Of a DNA stretch of 64,000 nucleotides, positions 26,629 through 35,072 are shown one piece after another. The stretch comes from an uncultured Pseudomonas sp. (GTDB taxonomy: Bacteria; Pseudomonadota; Gammaproteobacteria; Pseudomonadales; Pseudomonadaceae), in the NCBI RefSeq assembly GCF_913777995.1, contig NZ_CAJYVE010000015.1, positions 32,544 through 96,543 on the forward strand, in the 5' to 3' direction. The position numbers and the translations under genes were made by a program. How positions within the stretch are numbered: the first letter of the stretch is position 1; every line of letters begins with the position of its first letter. The notes below the pieces were generated by a model. The model did no database searches. It saw nothing but the letters and a program-made list of their open reading frames with translations, and was not told the origin of the DNA.

Positions 26629-27474
26629 ATGCACCCCTTGAAGAATATCGCCCTGGCAACCGCCACCGCTGCGCTGTTGGTCGCCCATCCACTGCTGGCC
26701 CACGCCGCGCAGGGGGATGCCGCGCCGCTGGTAGAAGCCCGCCAGGAGGGTTCGATCTGGACCGCCATTGCCTTGAATCGGCACTTGAGTGCGTTCGATA
26801 TCAAGGTCGCCGTGGATAACGGCACTGCCAAGCTGTCCGGCAAGGTCGAAAACCAGGTCGAGCGCGAGCTGGCCGAACGCATCGCGCTGGACGTTGATGG
26901 CATCGACAAGGTCGACAACCAGCTGCAGATCGATCCTTCGGTGGCCACCGAAGCCGATGCCCGCAACGGCCTGGCCCAGCGCTTCGAAGACGCCACCTTG
27001 GTGGCGACCATCAAGTCCAAGCTGCTGTGGAGCAACGTGACCCAGGGCATGGAGATCGAAGTGAGCAGCGACCAGGGCGTGGTCACCCTCAAGGGCCGCG
27101 CACAGAGCCCGGAAGCCAAGGAGCTGGCCGGCACCCTGGCGACCAATACCGACGGCGTGGTCAGCGTCAACAACCTGATCAGCCTCAGCGCTGCCGATTC
27201 CATTGCCGCCAAGACCCAGCCCCAGGCCCTGAGCACCACCGAACAGATGAGCGACGCCTGGGTGACCAGCAAGGTCAAGGCCAGCCTTATTTATAGCCGC
27301 AACCTCGACGGCTTGAATATCAAGGTCGATACCCGCGAAGGCGTAGTGACTCTCAACGGCATGGTCGCCAACTATGCCGACAAGGAACTGGCCGTGGACA
27401 TCGCACGTAACATTCGCGGTGTGAAGGGCGTGAACGCCGACGCACTCAAGGTGATGACCCGCACCACCGGATGA
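26629..27474 (+). CDS. Periplasmic protein with three BON domains (OsmY-like)
   Basis: 281 residues; ATG at 26629 follows AAAGGAG. The signal peptide ends near AHAAQ (residue 27). Three BON domains of about 65 residues follow (about 45-105, 120-190, 205-280), each with the GxVxLxGxV pattern (GTAKLSGKV, GVVTLKGRA, GVVTLNGMV). BON domains bind membranes and are common in osmotic-stress proteins. It is divergent from algB with 213 bp between, so it could share envelope-stress control, but I did not find a clear promoter. Confidence 0.83.
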   Translation: MHPLKNIALATATAALLVAHPLLAHAAQGDAAPLVEARQEGSIWTAIALNRHLSAFDIKVAVDNGTAKLSGKVENQVERELAERIALDVDGIDKVDNQLQIDPSVATEADARNGLAQRFEDATLVATIKSKLLWSNVTQGMEIEVSSDQGVVTLKGRAQSPEAKELAGTLATNTDGVVSVNNLISLSAADSIAAKTQPQALSTTEQMSDAWVTSKVKASLIYSRNLDGLNIKVDTREGVVTLNGMVANYADKELAVDIARNIRGVKGVNADALKVMTRTTG

Positions 27475-27604
27475 CCCTCAGGCGCCCCGCGCATTCGTGC
27501 AGAACGCACGATGCCAAGGGGGTGATCGTGCAGCTTGCTGGCCAGGATGAATTTCAGGTCTTTATAAGTTATTGATTTATATAGATTAATTTTCATCTTA
27601 AAAC

Positions 27605-27621
27605 TGGCATGCGGCGTGCAA
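27605..27621 (+). promoter_or_regulatory. Candidate sigma-54 (-24/-12) promoter
   Basis: TGGCATGCGGCGTGCAA has the invariant GG-N10-GC spacing (27606-7 and 27618-9). It lies about 60 bp upstream of the gene at 27680, after an AT-rich stretch that could hold an activator or IHF site. The -12 element GTGCA differs from TTGCA at one base. Confidence 0.4.
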
Positions 27622-27679
27622 AACCTCTATCGACAAACCGGAACGGCCGGTTGACAGGATCGGTAGAGGGAGAGAGCCA

Positions 27680-27988
27680 ATGAACAGTCTGCGTATTGCC
27701 CAGCTGCGTATCTCGCCCCGGCGTGTACAGCAAGGCCTTATTGCCAGCCTCGTACTGCTGCTCACTCTGCTCGCCGTCCAGCAGGTGCAATTCCGGGAAC
27801 AGGTGCGTGAAGCAGCGGCGCTGCAGCAGGCACTGATTTCCCGGACCCTCCCCACCGCGGCTGCTGCCACACTCGCCACCCCGGCGAAAGGCGAAGCCAA
27901 GGCCCGCAACCTGACCCCTGTCGACGAGCTTGTTTCCCAGGACAGCCCGGTGCCTGTGCTGCCTGCACAGCAGCGCTGGATTTTCTGA
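27680..27988 (+). CDS. Small single-span membrane protein, function unknown
   Basis: 102 residues after GAGGGAGAG. A basic N terminus is followed by one membrane segment (about 20-38, LIASLVLLLTLLAVQQ), then an Ala/Pro-rich external tail. I do not recognise a family. It precedes the DUF1328 gene by 36 bp and the Ivy-like gene after that, so the three are probably one transcription unit. Confidence 0.6.
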   Translation: MNSLRIAQLRISPRRVQQGLIASLVLLLTLLAVQQVQFREQVREAAALQQALISRTLPTAAAATLATPAKGEAKARNLTPVDELVSQDSPVPVLPAQQRWIF

Positions 27989-28006
27989 CCTGATCGGACC
28001 CCCTAG

Positions 28007-28189
<183 letters not shown>

Positions 28190-28190
28190 G

Positions 28191-28655
28191 ATGCGCGCCC
28201 TTAGCACCCTACTGGCCGCCGCCCTGTTGATGGGCGGCAGTGCCGCCAGCCTGGCCGCCAATGACGGCCAGATGCGGGCCAACGAATTACTCCACAACCC
28301 CGATTATCGGGAAGCGTGGTCCAAGGTGGTGAAAAAGCAGGAGCGTCTGCCCGAGTGGGTGATGAACCTGTCTGGCACCGCCGAGCAACAGATGACCGCC
28401 GTCACCGAAGACGGCGATCCGTACCTCACCGGTACCTTGTGCGAGACCGCCGACAGCTGTCGCAGCAAGCGCCTGATCCTTGCCGCCAGCCTGGACAGGA
28501 AGCACATGTACGGGCTGTTGGTCGAGGTGCCTGCCGGGCTGCCTGCAGACAAATCGCCCAAGAGCCATGCGACGTCCCGTTACCTGGGTGAGCCTGACGA
28601 CGGCATGCAACAACTGCTGCAGGAGGAACTGCGCAAGGATCCGAACTGGTACTGA
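28191..28655 (+). CDS. ivy: Ivy-type periplasmic lysozyme inhibitor
   Basis: 154 residues with a signal peptide ending SLAAND (about 23). The layout follows E. coli Ivy: RLPEWVMN, then a Tyr-containing strand, a disulfide loop CETADSC (Ivy has CKPHDC) and a KHMYGLLVEVP strand. Ivy proteins plug the active site of C-type lysozyme and may also control the cell's own lytic transglycosylases. The loop is one residue longer and lacks the His of the canonical CKPHDC, so the lysozyme target may differ. Translation is probably coupled to the DUF1328 gene. Confidence 0.72.
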   Translation: MRALSTLLAAALLMGGSAASLAANDGQMRANELLHNPDYREAWSKVVKKQERLPEWVMNLSGTAEQQMTAVTEDGDPYLTGTLCETADSCRSKRLILAASLDRKHMYGLLVEVPAGLPADKSPKSHATSRYLGEPDDGMQQLLQEELRKDPNWY

Positions 28656-28749
28656 CCGGCTGACTTGAGGCTTTCCACGAAAAACGGCGGTAGGGCCGGC
28701 TTTCATGGAGCGCCTGAAGAACCGGGGCACTGGACCGTTTCTTTATTCG

Positions 28750-28925
28750 ACCTTGCACGACCCGAGGAGGGTGCGTGCATGACCAGGGGGCCGGGATGCA
28801 CTGACCGATCGGGGTCGGTGCGACCTAGGGGCACAGGGAGTGCCTCCGATGAGGGCCGGGTCAGGTGAAGCCGCCATGCCAGTCTCGACGCCAGCCAGAC
28901 GCCCGGACCCGCATGGCGCTTTTTA
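28750..28925 (+). ncRNA. Structured RNA candidate with GGA-loop hairpins
   Basis: Three clear hairpins and a terminator follow one another. Hairpin 1 (28754-28779) is TGCACGACCC/GGGTGCGTGCA with loop GAGGA. Hairpin 2 (28798-28821) is GCACTGACC/GGTCGGTGC. Hairpin 3 (28828-28846) is GGGGCAC/GTGCCTC with loop AGGGA. The terminator is CGCCATGC/GCATGGCG plus five T (28872-28925). Two loops present GGA as in RsmA-binding RNAs, but there is no TGTAAG GacA site upstream. The 5' end is a guess; GAACCG (about 28718) might belong to an AlgU-type promoter. It could be a free RNA or part of a longer leader. Confidence 0.5.
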
Positions 28926-29361
28926 TTGCGTTGCATCCCGCCTCTGGCAGCCCTGACCAGCCGCTCTGCAGCGACCGTATGTCTGGCAACGGCGGAAATG
29001 ATCGGTGTTCGACCATTACAAGACGTGTCAGAACTCAATCCCTCTATTGCCCTGCCAATACGACGTAGTAGCCACCTTTCGGCCATATCAGCCATCTCTT
29101 GCAGACTTTTCTCACTCCCTTTCGTCGGTTTTCCTATGCTGATTCGGCATGACTTAGGCCGATATGGCATTAGACGCATTTGGCCGTCGCCTGAATAGTT
29201 GCGCCTTTTTTTCGCCTGCTACTGAGCCGGGATGCTCATTTGCGGTGACTTTCCGTAGGCCGTCCGGGACTGCTGACCACACGTTCGACCCTGCTGCGGA
29301 GCCAGCCAGGGCGTGCCGGGTCCCCGAACGACCCAAGGCAGTTCGCACAGGGGTAATGACA
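28926..29361 (+). other. Long upstream region of gltP
   Basis: About 435 bp with no gene I can support. An open frame continues upstream of gltP into this region, but its residues look nothing like a transporter N terminus. Contains a T-rich run near 29202-29211. No sigma-54 or clear sigma-70 promoter was identified with confidence. Confidence 0.5.
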
Positions 29362-30717
29362 ATGAAAAAGGCAAAACTGAGTCTGGCCTGGCAGATTCTG
29401 ATCGGTCTGGTCCTGGGCATCGCCCTGGGGGCGCTGCTCAACCACTTCGATACCGAGAAGGCCTGGTGGATCAGCAACGTGCTGCAACCGGCGGGCGATA
29501 TCTTCATTCGCCTGATCAAGATGATCGTCGTGCCGATCGTGGTCGCCTCGCTGATCGTCGGTATCGCCGGTGTGGGCGACGCCAAGAAGCTCGGGCGCAT
29601 CGGCCTGAAGACCATCCTCTACTTCGAGATCGTCACCACCGTGGCCATCGTCGTGGGCCTGCTGCTGGCCAACCTGTTCCAGCCTGGCCATGGCATCGAC
29701 ATGAGCACCCTGGGCACCGTGGACATCTCCAAGTACAAGGCCACCACCGCCGAAGTGCAGCATGACCATGCCTTCATCGCCACCCTGTTGAACCTGATTC
29801 CATCGAACATCTTCGCCGCCGTGGCCCGGGGCGACATGCTGCCGATCATCTTCTTCTCGGTGCTGTTCGGCATGGGCCTGGCGACCTTGCAGGATGAGGT
29901 CCGCGAGCCGGTGGTCAAGGTGTTCCAGGGCATCTCGGAAACCATGTTCAAGGTCACCCACATGATCATGAACTACGCACCGATCGGCGTGTTCGCGCTG
30001 ATCGCGGTGACCGTCGCCAACTTCGGCTTCGCCTCGCTGCTGCCGCTGGCCAAGCTGGTGCTGCTGGTGTACTTCGCCATCGCCTTCTTCGCCTTCATGG
30101 TGCTGGGCCTGATCGCCCGCCTGTTCGGCTTCTCGATCCTGAAGATCATGCGCATCTTCAAGGACGAACTGATCCTCGCCTACTCCACCGCCAGCTCCGA
30201 GACCGCCTTGCCGCGCGTCATCAGCAAGATGGAAGCCTATGGCGCGCCGAAGGCGATCTGCAGCTTCGTGGTGCCGACCGGCTACTCGTTCAACCTCGAC
30301 GGTTCGACCCTGTACCAGAGCATCGCGGCGATCTTCATCGCCCAGCTGTACGGTATCGACCTGTCGCTGGGCCAGCAGCTGATGCTGGTGCTGACCCTGA
30401 TGGTTACCTCCAAAGGCATCGCCGGCGTACCGGGGGTGTCCTTCGTCGTGCTGCTGGCCACCCTGGGCAGCGTGGGCATTCCGCTGGAGGGCCTGGCCTT
30501 CATCGCCGGCGTGGACCGCATCATGGACATGGCGCGTACCGCCCTGAACGTGATCGGCAATGCCCTGGCGGTACTGGTCATCGCGCGTTGGGAAGGCATG
30601 TACGACGACGCCAAGGGCAAGGCCTACTGGGAATCGCTGCCGCACTGGCGCAGCCAGGACCCGGTGCCGGAAGACCTGGTGCAGACCTCGCACGAGACCG
30701 GCAAGCTGCGCGGCTGA
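29362..30717 (+). CDS. gltP: Glutamate/aspartate:proton symporter GltP
   Basis: 451 residues of the DAACS family. I chose ATG 29362 because AGGGG lies 8 nt upstream; an ATG six bases earlier is possible. Eight membrane spans and two re-entrant hairpins are expected. Markers are the serine-rich hairpin STASSETALPRV (about 273-284), FVVPTGYSFNLDGSTLY, and the TM8 substrate-binding segment DRIMDMARTALNVIGNA. It imports acidic amino acids with protons. Confidence 0.93.
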   Translation: MKKAKLSLAWQILIGLVLGIALGALLNHFDTEKAWWISNVLQPAGDIFIRLIKMIVVPIVVASLIVGIAGVGDAKKLGRIGLKTILYFEIVTTVAIVVGLLLANLFQPGHGIDMSTLGTVDISKYKATTAEVQHDHAFIATLLNLIPSNIFAAVARGDMLPIIFFSVLFGMGLATLQDEVREPVVKVFQGISETMFKVTHMIMNYAPIGVFALIAVTVANFGFASLLPLAKLVLLVYFAIAFFAFMVLGLIARLFGFSILKIMRIFKDELILAYSTASSETALPRVISKMEAYGAPKAICSFVVPTGYSFNLDGSTLYQSIAAIFIAQLYGIDLSLGQQLMLVLTLMVTSKGIAGVPGVSFVVLLATLGSVGIPLEGLAFIAGVDRIMDMARTALNVIGNALAVLVIARWEGMYDDAKGKAYWESLPHWRSQDPVPEDLVQTSHETGKLRG

Positions 30718-30763
30718 CGGCCTGTAGCGCTCGAATGTCGGTCCCTCTCGGGTGGTACCGGCT

Positions 30764-30909
30764 TCAAGCGCAATACTGTTCGATTAAGCGCCTGCGGCTG
30801 TAGGAGCGAGCTTGCTCGCGAACAGCTGGCAAAGTCGCTGATTTTGCTGTGAACGTGACGCCGCCTTCGCGAGCAAGCTCGCTCCCACGGTCTAATTGAA
30901 CGGTATTGG
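30764..30909. repeat. Composite REP element A
   Basis: Two inverted REP units, GGAGCGAGCTTGCTCGCGAA (30803-30822) and its complement (30866-30885), flank a spacer AAAGTCGCTGATTTTGCTGT... that is conserved in copy C. Outer arms (CAATACTGTTCGATTAAG at left; TAATTGAACGGTATTGG at right) are themselves inverted. The sequence GTAGGAGCG at 30800-30808 is the exact complement of the guide-like CGCTCCTAC in the IS RNA. Confidence 0.8.
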
Positions 30910-31023
30910 ATTTATCCGGCCACCATCGCGAATGCGGTGCTCGAGATGCCTACCGCCCCTGCCGGTCGCTCCCGCTCCTGGCCTCCGTTAGAATCCCCCC
31001 GGTCTGAAGGGGGGATGTATCCG

Positions 31024-32265
31024 ATGCTCAATGGCCTTTGGCTTGGTTTTTTCGTCGTGGCGATGGTCGCCGCGCTGGTGCAGTGGCTGGTCGGCGGCAA
31101 CGCCGGGATCTTCGCCAGCATGGTCGAGAGCATCTTTGCCATGGCCAAGCTGTCGGTGGAGGTCATGGTCCTGCTGTTCGGCACCCTGACCCTGTGGCTG
31201 GGGTTCCTGCGCATTGCCGAGCAGGCCGGGATCGTCGACTGGCTGGGGCGTGTGCTCAGCCCGCTGTTTGCCCGCCTGATGCCCGAGGTGCCGCGTGGTC
31301 ACCCGGCGCTGGGCCTGATTACCCTGAACTTCGCCGCCAACGGCCTGGGCCTGGATAACGCCGCCACGCCCATCGGCCTCAAGGCCATGAAAGCGCTGCA
31401 GGAACTCAACCCCAGCCAGACCACCGCCAGCAACGCGCAGATCCTGTTCCTGGTGCTCAACGCCTCGTCCCTCACCCTGCTGCCGGTAACCATCTTCATG
31501 TACCGCGCCCAGCAAGGCGCGCCCGACCCCACCCTGGTGTTCCTGCCAATTCTGCTGGCCACCAGCGCCTCGACCCTCGTCGGCCTGCTCTCGGTGGCAG
31601 TCATGCAGCGCTTGCGCCTGTGGGACCCGGTGGTGCTCGCCTACCTGATTCCCGGTGCGCTGCTGCTGGGCGCCTTCATGGCGTTCCTCGGCACCCTGTC
31701 GGCGGCAGCGCTGGCCAGCCTGTCGTCGATCCTCGGCAACCTCACGCTGTTCGGCCTGATCATGCTGTTTCTGGTGATTGGTGCGCTGCGCAAGGTCAAG
31801 GTCTACGAGACCTTCGTGGAGGGCGCCAAGGAAGGCTTCGACGTGGCCAGGAACCTGCTGCCCTATCTGGTGGCGATGCTCTGCGCGGTGGGTGTGCTGC
31901 GCGCCTCCGGCGCCCTGGACTTCGGCCTGGAAGGCATTCGCCACCTGGTCGAGTGGCTGGGCTGGGACACCCGTTTCGTCGATGCGCTACCCACCGCGCT
32001 GGTCAAGCCGTTCTCTGGCAGTGCGGCCCGTGCGTTGCTGATCGAGACCATGCAGAACCAGGGCGTCGACAGCTTCGCCGCGCTGGCCGCCGCGACCATC
32101 CAGGGCAGCACCGAAACCACCTTCTACGTGCTGGCGGTGTACTTCGGCGCCGTGGGCATCCAGCGTGCCCGCCATGCCGTGGGCTGCGCCCTGCTCGCCG
32201 AGTTCAGCGGCGTGGTGGCGGCGATTCTGGTCTGCTACTGGTTCTTCGGCGCCACCGCCAGCTGA
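31024..32265 (+). CDS. Nucleoside-recognition (Gate/SpmA-SpmB fusion) membrane protein
   Basis: 413 residues with about ten hydrophobic segments. Start ATG 31024 has the AAGGGGGG ribosome site nine bases upstream; the earlier ATG at 31015 is too close to it. The two halves each contain a Gate (nucleoside recognition) domain: NFAANGLGLDNAATPIG in the first half resembles SpmA, and ALVKPFSGSAARALL with TIQGSTETTFYVLAVYFG in the second resembles SpmB, so it is a SpmA-SpmB fusion. Substrate unknown. Confidence 0.8.
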   Translation: MLNGLWLGFFVVAMVAALVQWLVGGNAGIFASMVESIFAMAKLSVEVMVLLFGTLTLWLGFLRIAEQAGIVDWLGRVLSPLFARLMPEVPRGHPALGLITLNFAANGLGLDNAATPIGLKAMKALQELNPSQTTASNAQILFLVLNASSLTLLPVTIFMYRAQQGAPDPTLVFLPILLATSASTLVGLLSVAVMQRLRLWDPVVLAYLIPGALLLGAFMAFLGTLSAAALASLSSILGNLTLFGLIMLFLVIGALRKVKVYETFVEGAKEGFDVARNLLPYLVAMLCAVGVLRASGALDFGLEGIRHLVEWLGWDTRFVDALPTALVKPFSGSAARALLIETMQNQGVDSFAALAAATIQGSTETTFYVLAVYFGAVGIQRARHAVGCALLAEFSGVVAAILVCYWFFGATAS

Positions 32266-32268
32266 GGT

Positions 32269-33555
32269 TCAGGGCGTGGCGCTGGGCGACGCCTGATCCG
32301 CAGCAGGCTTTTCACGGGGCGCCGGCGCCTGTTCATCGCTGGCTGCCGGCGGCTCTTGTGCAGCCGGTTTTTCGCTCTCCGATTCCTGGTCGCCCGCTGA
32401 AGGCTCTTCAGCAGGTGCCCCCGAGGCTTCCTTCGACGGTTGCTCAGGCCGGCTTTGCTCCTGCTGGGCCGGTGCGTCGTCGTCACCGCCGGGCTTGAGG
32501 CGGATGATCCGCCCTTGCGGCTGGGTCACCAGCGGCTGGTCGGTATCGGAGACCTCGAAGCGCAACACACCAATCAATTGCCCGTCTTCGGTCAGCACCT
32601 GCACCTGCCAGCGCCCGGCGACGTCCTGCGGGAAGTTGCGCTTGTGGGTCCAGGCCCGGTAGCCCTGTTCGCGACCGCCGCTGATGTCCAGGGCGATGCG
32701 GTCGACCTCTTCGCCATTGCGCCGCCATACGTGATAGATGCGCTCTTGCAGACCGCGCGGCGCGTTGATCGCGGTGTAGGCATACAGGCCGTCGCGGCGC
32801 AGCTGGCTGGCGCTGATCTGGCGGATGCTGTCACCGGGGGTGCGGGTCTTGTTGTTGAACTCGGTGCTGACCGCCACTTCGGTCAGCCACAGCGTGGCCG
32901 GCGGCACCCAGGAGCGCAGCAGCCAGCCGGCACTGCCGATCACGGCGATCACCGCGACCAGCATCACCCCGCCGCGCCAGTTTCGCACCGGAAAGCTTGA
33001 GGCCAGGCTGGGGATCGACAGCAGGACGGCGATACCCAAGGCCAGTTTGTAGCTCTCGGTGGTGGTCAGGTGCAGGATGATCGGCAGTGCGGTGAGCAGC
33101 GCGGCGAACAGGGTCAGGGTGTGCAGGGCCAGGAACAGCCAGCGCCGCGGCGCCAGCCAGCGGTAGTACAGCGGGTCGGTGATCGAGATCAGGCCCGCCG
33201 CACCGAGCAGCGCGGTGAACACCGCCTGGCCGCTGTTCCAGGTGGTGGTAATGAAGAAGAACGGCAGGACGAAGAACAGGCTTTCCTGGTGAATCAACTG
33301 CGTGCCATAGCGCAGCAGACCCTGAGGGATCTCCTTGCCGAAGCGACGGTTGAACAGCGCGACCACGCTGTTCTCGACCATCAGCCACAGCCAGCCGAGC
33401 AGGAGCACCACGGCGATCCAGCTGGCCAGCCCGGCCTGGCGGTCGACCAGGATGAAACTGCCGATGCCGGAGACGAAACCGCCCGCCGCGATCACGCCAG
33501 GGTAGCGGCGGATCAGATTGAGTACACGGCTGAGGTAGGCGTTCCAGTCTGGCAT
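32269..33555 (-). CDS. Membrane protein, DUF5924/DUF2914 type
   Basis: 428 residues. The N-terminal half (about 1-215) has six or more membrane spans; the C-terminal part (about 225-350) is a periplasmic-looking beta domain with YHVWRRNGEEVDRIALDI and GRWQVQVLTEDGQLIG, typical of DUF2914. The last about 75 residues are a Glu/Pro/Ala-rich low-complexity tail. Function unknown. Convergent with the preceding gene, three bases apart. Confidence 0.75.
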   Translation of the reverse strand: MPDWNAYLSRVLNLIRRYPGVIAAGGFVSGIGSFILVDRQAGLASWIAVVLLLGWLWLMVENSVVALFNRRFGKEIPQGLLRYGTQLIHQESLFFVLPFFFITTTWNSGQAVFTALLGAAGLISITDPLYYRWLAPRRWLFLALHTLTLFAALLTALPIILHLTTTESYKLALGIAVLLSIPSLASSFPVRNWRGGVMLVAVIAVIGSAGWLLRSWVPPATLWLTEVAVSTEFNNKTRTPGDSIRQISASQLRRDGLYAYTAINAPRGLQERIYHVWRRNGEEVDRIALDISGGREQGYRAWTHKRNFPQDVAGRWQVQVLTEDGQLIGVLRFEVSDTDQPLVTQPQGRIIRLKPGGDDDAPAQQEQSRPEQPSKEASGAPAEEPSAGDQESESEKPAAQEPPAASDEQAPAPREKPAADQASPSATP

Positions 33556-33627
33556 GAGGCTTCGGGGTCCTGGGTAAAGAGTCAGGGGTGAAAAAATCCG
33601 CGCAGCATACCAACCTGCCGCACCTTG

Positions 33628-35013
33628 CTACAGAGCTCGATCGCGCCGGTAACGCCACCAGCCGACCAGCAGCAGGATCACTGCGCCCGCGCCGGCCAGG
33701 GCCAGCCAGTAGAGGTCGTCATAGCTGAACAGCGGCTGCTGGATCCGCACATAACCCGGCTGCGCCAGCAACTGGCGCAGGGCGCGGTTGGCATCCTCCA
33801 GGCTCACCGCCTGGATACGTTTGGCGGGGTCGGCGAAGCGGCCATCTTCATAGTCGTTCAGCGCGCCCCAGTAGTAGTCGGCCAATGCACTGTTGCCCTG
33901 CACCGCCCAGGCCTGGCGTGCCACGGCCGCCTGGCGCAGGCGCTCGAAGGTGGCCTTGTCCAGGCCATCGCGCTTGAGGCGGTCGAGCATCGAGTAGAGG
34001 GCCTGCTCGGCCTGCGGCAGGTCGCTGCGGTCCACATCGGCGTCCAGGCTCAGCAGGCTGGTGTCGCCGAACACCTCGCGGTTCGCCGCCGGGCCATACG
34101 ACAGGCCCAGTTTCAGGCGCAGTTCGCTGTACAGCGCCCAGTCCAGGTAGGCGCGCAACAGTTCCCAGGTGTCGTCGGAGGGCTCGTCCAGCGAGGGCTC
34201 GGGGTAGATCATGTGCAGCCGTGAAGCCTCGCCCAGGAAGCCGTGCGTCAGCACTCGACGGGGCTCGGCGCTGCCTTGGGCGGTGGGCAGCGGTGGGTGC
34301 TCGATCGGTTCGGTGGCGGTCAGGCGGCCGAAGGTGCGTTCGATATAGGCCGGCAGCAGTTTGTCCAGGTCGCCGACCACGATGAGGGTCATGTTGTTGG
34401 GCGCGTACCAGGCGGCCAGGGCGTCTTCGAGATGCTCCAGGCTCACGTCATCGACGTCGGGGCGTTGTGCGCACTTGAGGCCCAGTTCCGCCGCCAGTTG
34501 GCTGCGCGCGCCATTGCCGGCCTCGTGGCGGTCGAGCAGACGTTGCAGGCGCGAGGCATGGCCGCCGTCTTCATGGGCGACGATGCGTTTGACCGCATCG
34601 AAGGCCTGTGGCGTGGCCTCGGTGTGGGCGATGATCTGCGCCAGCAGTTCCAGGACCTGGCGCTGGTTGCGCGCCGGGGCCTCGATGACGAAGGTGGTGT
34701 CGGCGTTGCTGGTGAAGGCATTCCATTCGCCGCCCAAGGCCTGCATGCGGGCTTCCAGGCTGCCCTCGCCGCTTTCGTCGAGGCCGGTGAACATCAGGTG
34801 TTCGAGCAGGTGCGGGACTTCTTTCTGGTCGCAGGGAAAGTCGTCGAAGCCGACGCCGACCACCAGGCGGATCGACACGTGGCCTTTGTCGTAACCCGGT
34901 TTGAGCAGCAGTTGCAGGCCGTTGGGCAGCAGGTAGCCCTGCGCTTGCAAACGGTCGAGGGCCAGGGTGGCGGTGGAGCAGAGCAGCAGCCAGATCAGCA
35001 GCAGGCAACGCAT
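33628..35013 (-). CDS. M16-family metallopeptidase with C-terminal membrane anchor
   Basis: 461 residues with a signal peptide (first about 18). The zinc site HLLEH (HxxEH, about residue 68) sits in EVPHLLEHLMFTG with downstream Glu in RIVAHEDGG. The second, inactive M16 half covers about 185-400. A single membrane span lies near the C terminus (LALAGAGAVILLLVGWW), followed by basic residues. It is likely a periplasm-facing processing or quality-control peptidase. It follows the Na/Pi transporter gene on the same strand with 59 bp between. Confidence 0.82.
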   Translation of the reverse strand: MRCLLLIWLLLCSTATLALDRLQAQGYLLPNGLQLLLKPGYDKGHVSIRLVVGVGFDDFPCDQKEVPHLLEHLMFTGLDESGEGSLEARMQALGGEWNAFTSNADTTFVIEAPARNQRQVLELLAQIIAHTEATPQAFDAVKRIVAHEDGGHASRLQRLLDRHEAGNGARSQLAAELGLKCAQRPDVDDVSLEHLEDALAAWYAPNNMTLIVVGDLDKLLPAYIERTFGRLTATEPIEHPPLPTAQGSAEPRRVLTHGFLGEASRLHMIYPEPSLDEPSDDTWELLRAYLDWALYSELRLKLGLSYGPAANREVFGDTSLLSLDADVDRSDLPQAEQALYSMLDRLKRDGLDKATFERLRQAAVARQAWAVQGNSALADYYWGALNDYEDGRFADPAKRIQAVSLEDANRALRQLLAQPGYVRIQQPLFSYDDLYWLALAGAGAVILLLVGWWRYRRDRAL

Positions 35014-35072
35014 GAGACAGCTTTTCCTTGCGGGCCGGTTGAATTAAACAGACTTCGCGGCTGCCGCCAGGT

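Noticed and set aside
29164-29361. N-terminal extension of GltP
   Set aside because: The 66 extra residues are unlike any transporter N terminus; a good ribosome site lies directly before 29362.
28656-29361. Small open frames in the gap before gltP
   Set aside because: Several short frames exist, but none has a ribosome site, signal peptide or recognisable composition; the structure is better explained as RNA.
30764-30909. REP pair as a CRISPR-like array or sRNA gene
   Set aside because: Only two inverted units with a repeated, not variable, spacer; it matches Pseudomonas REP elements.
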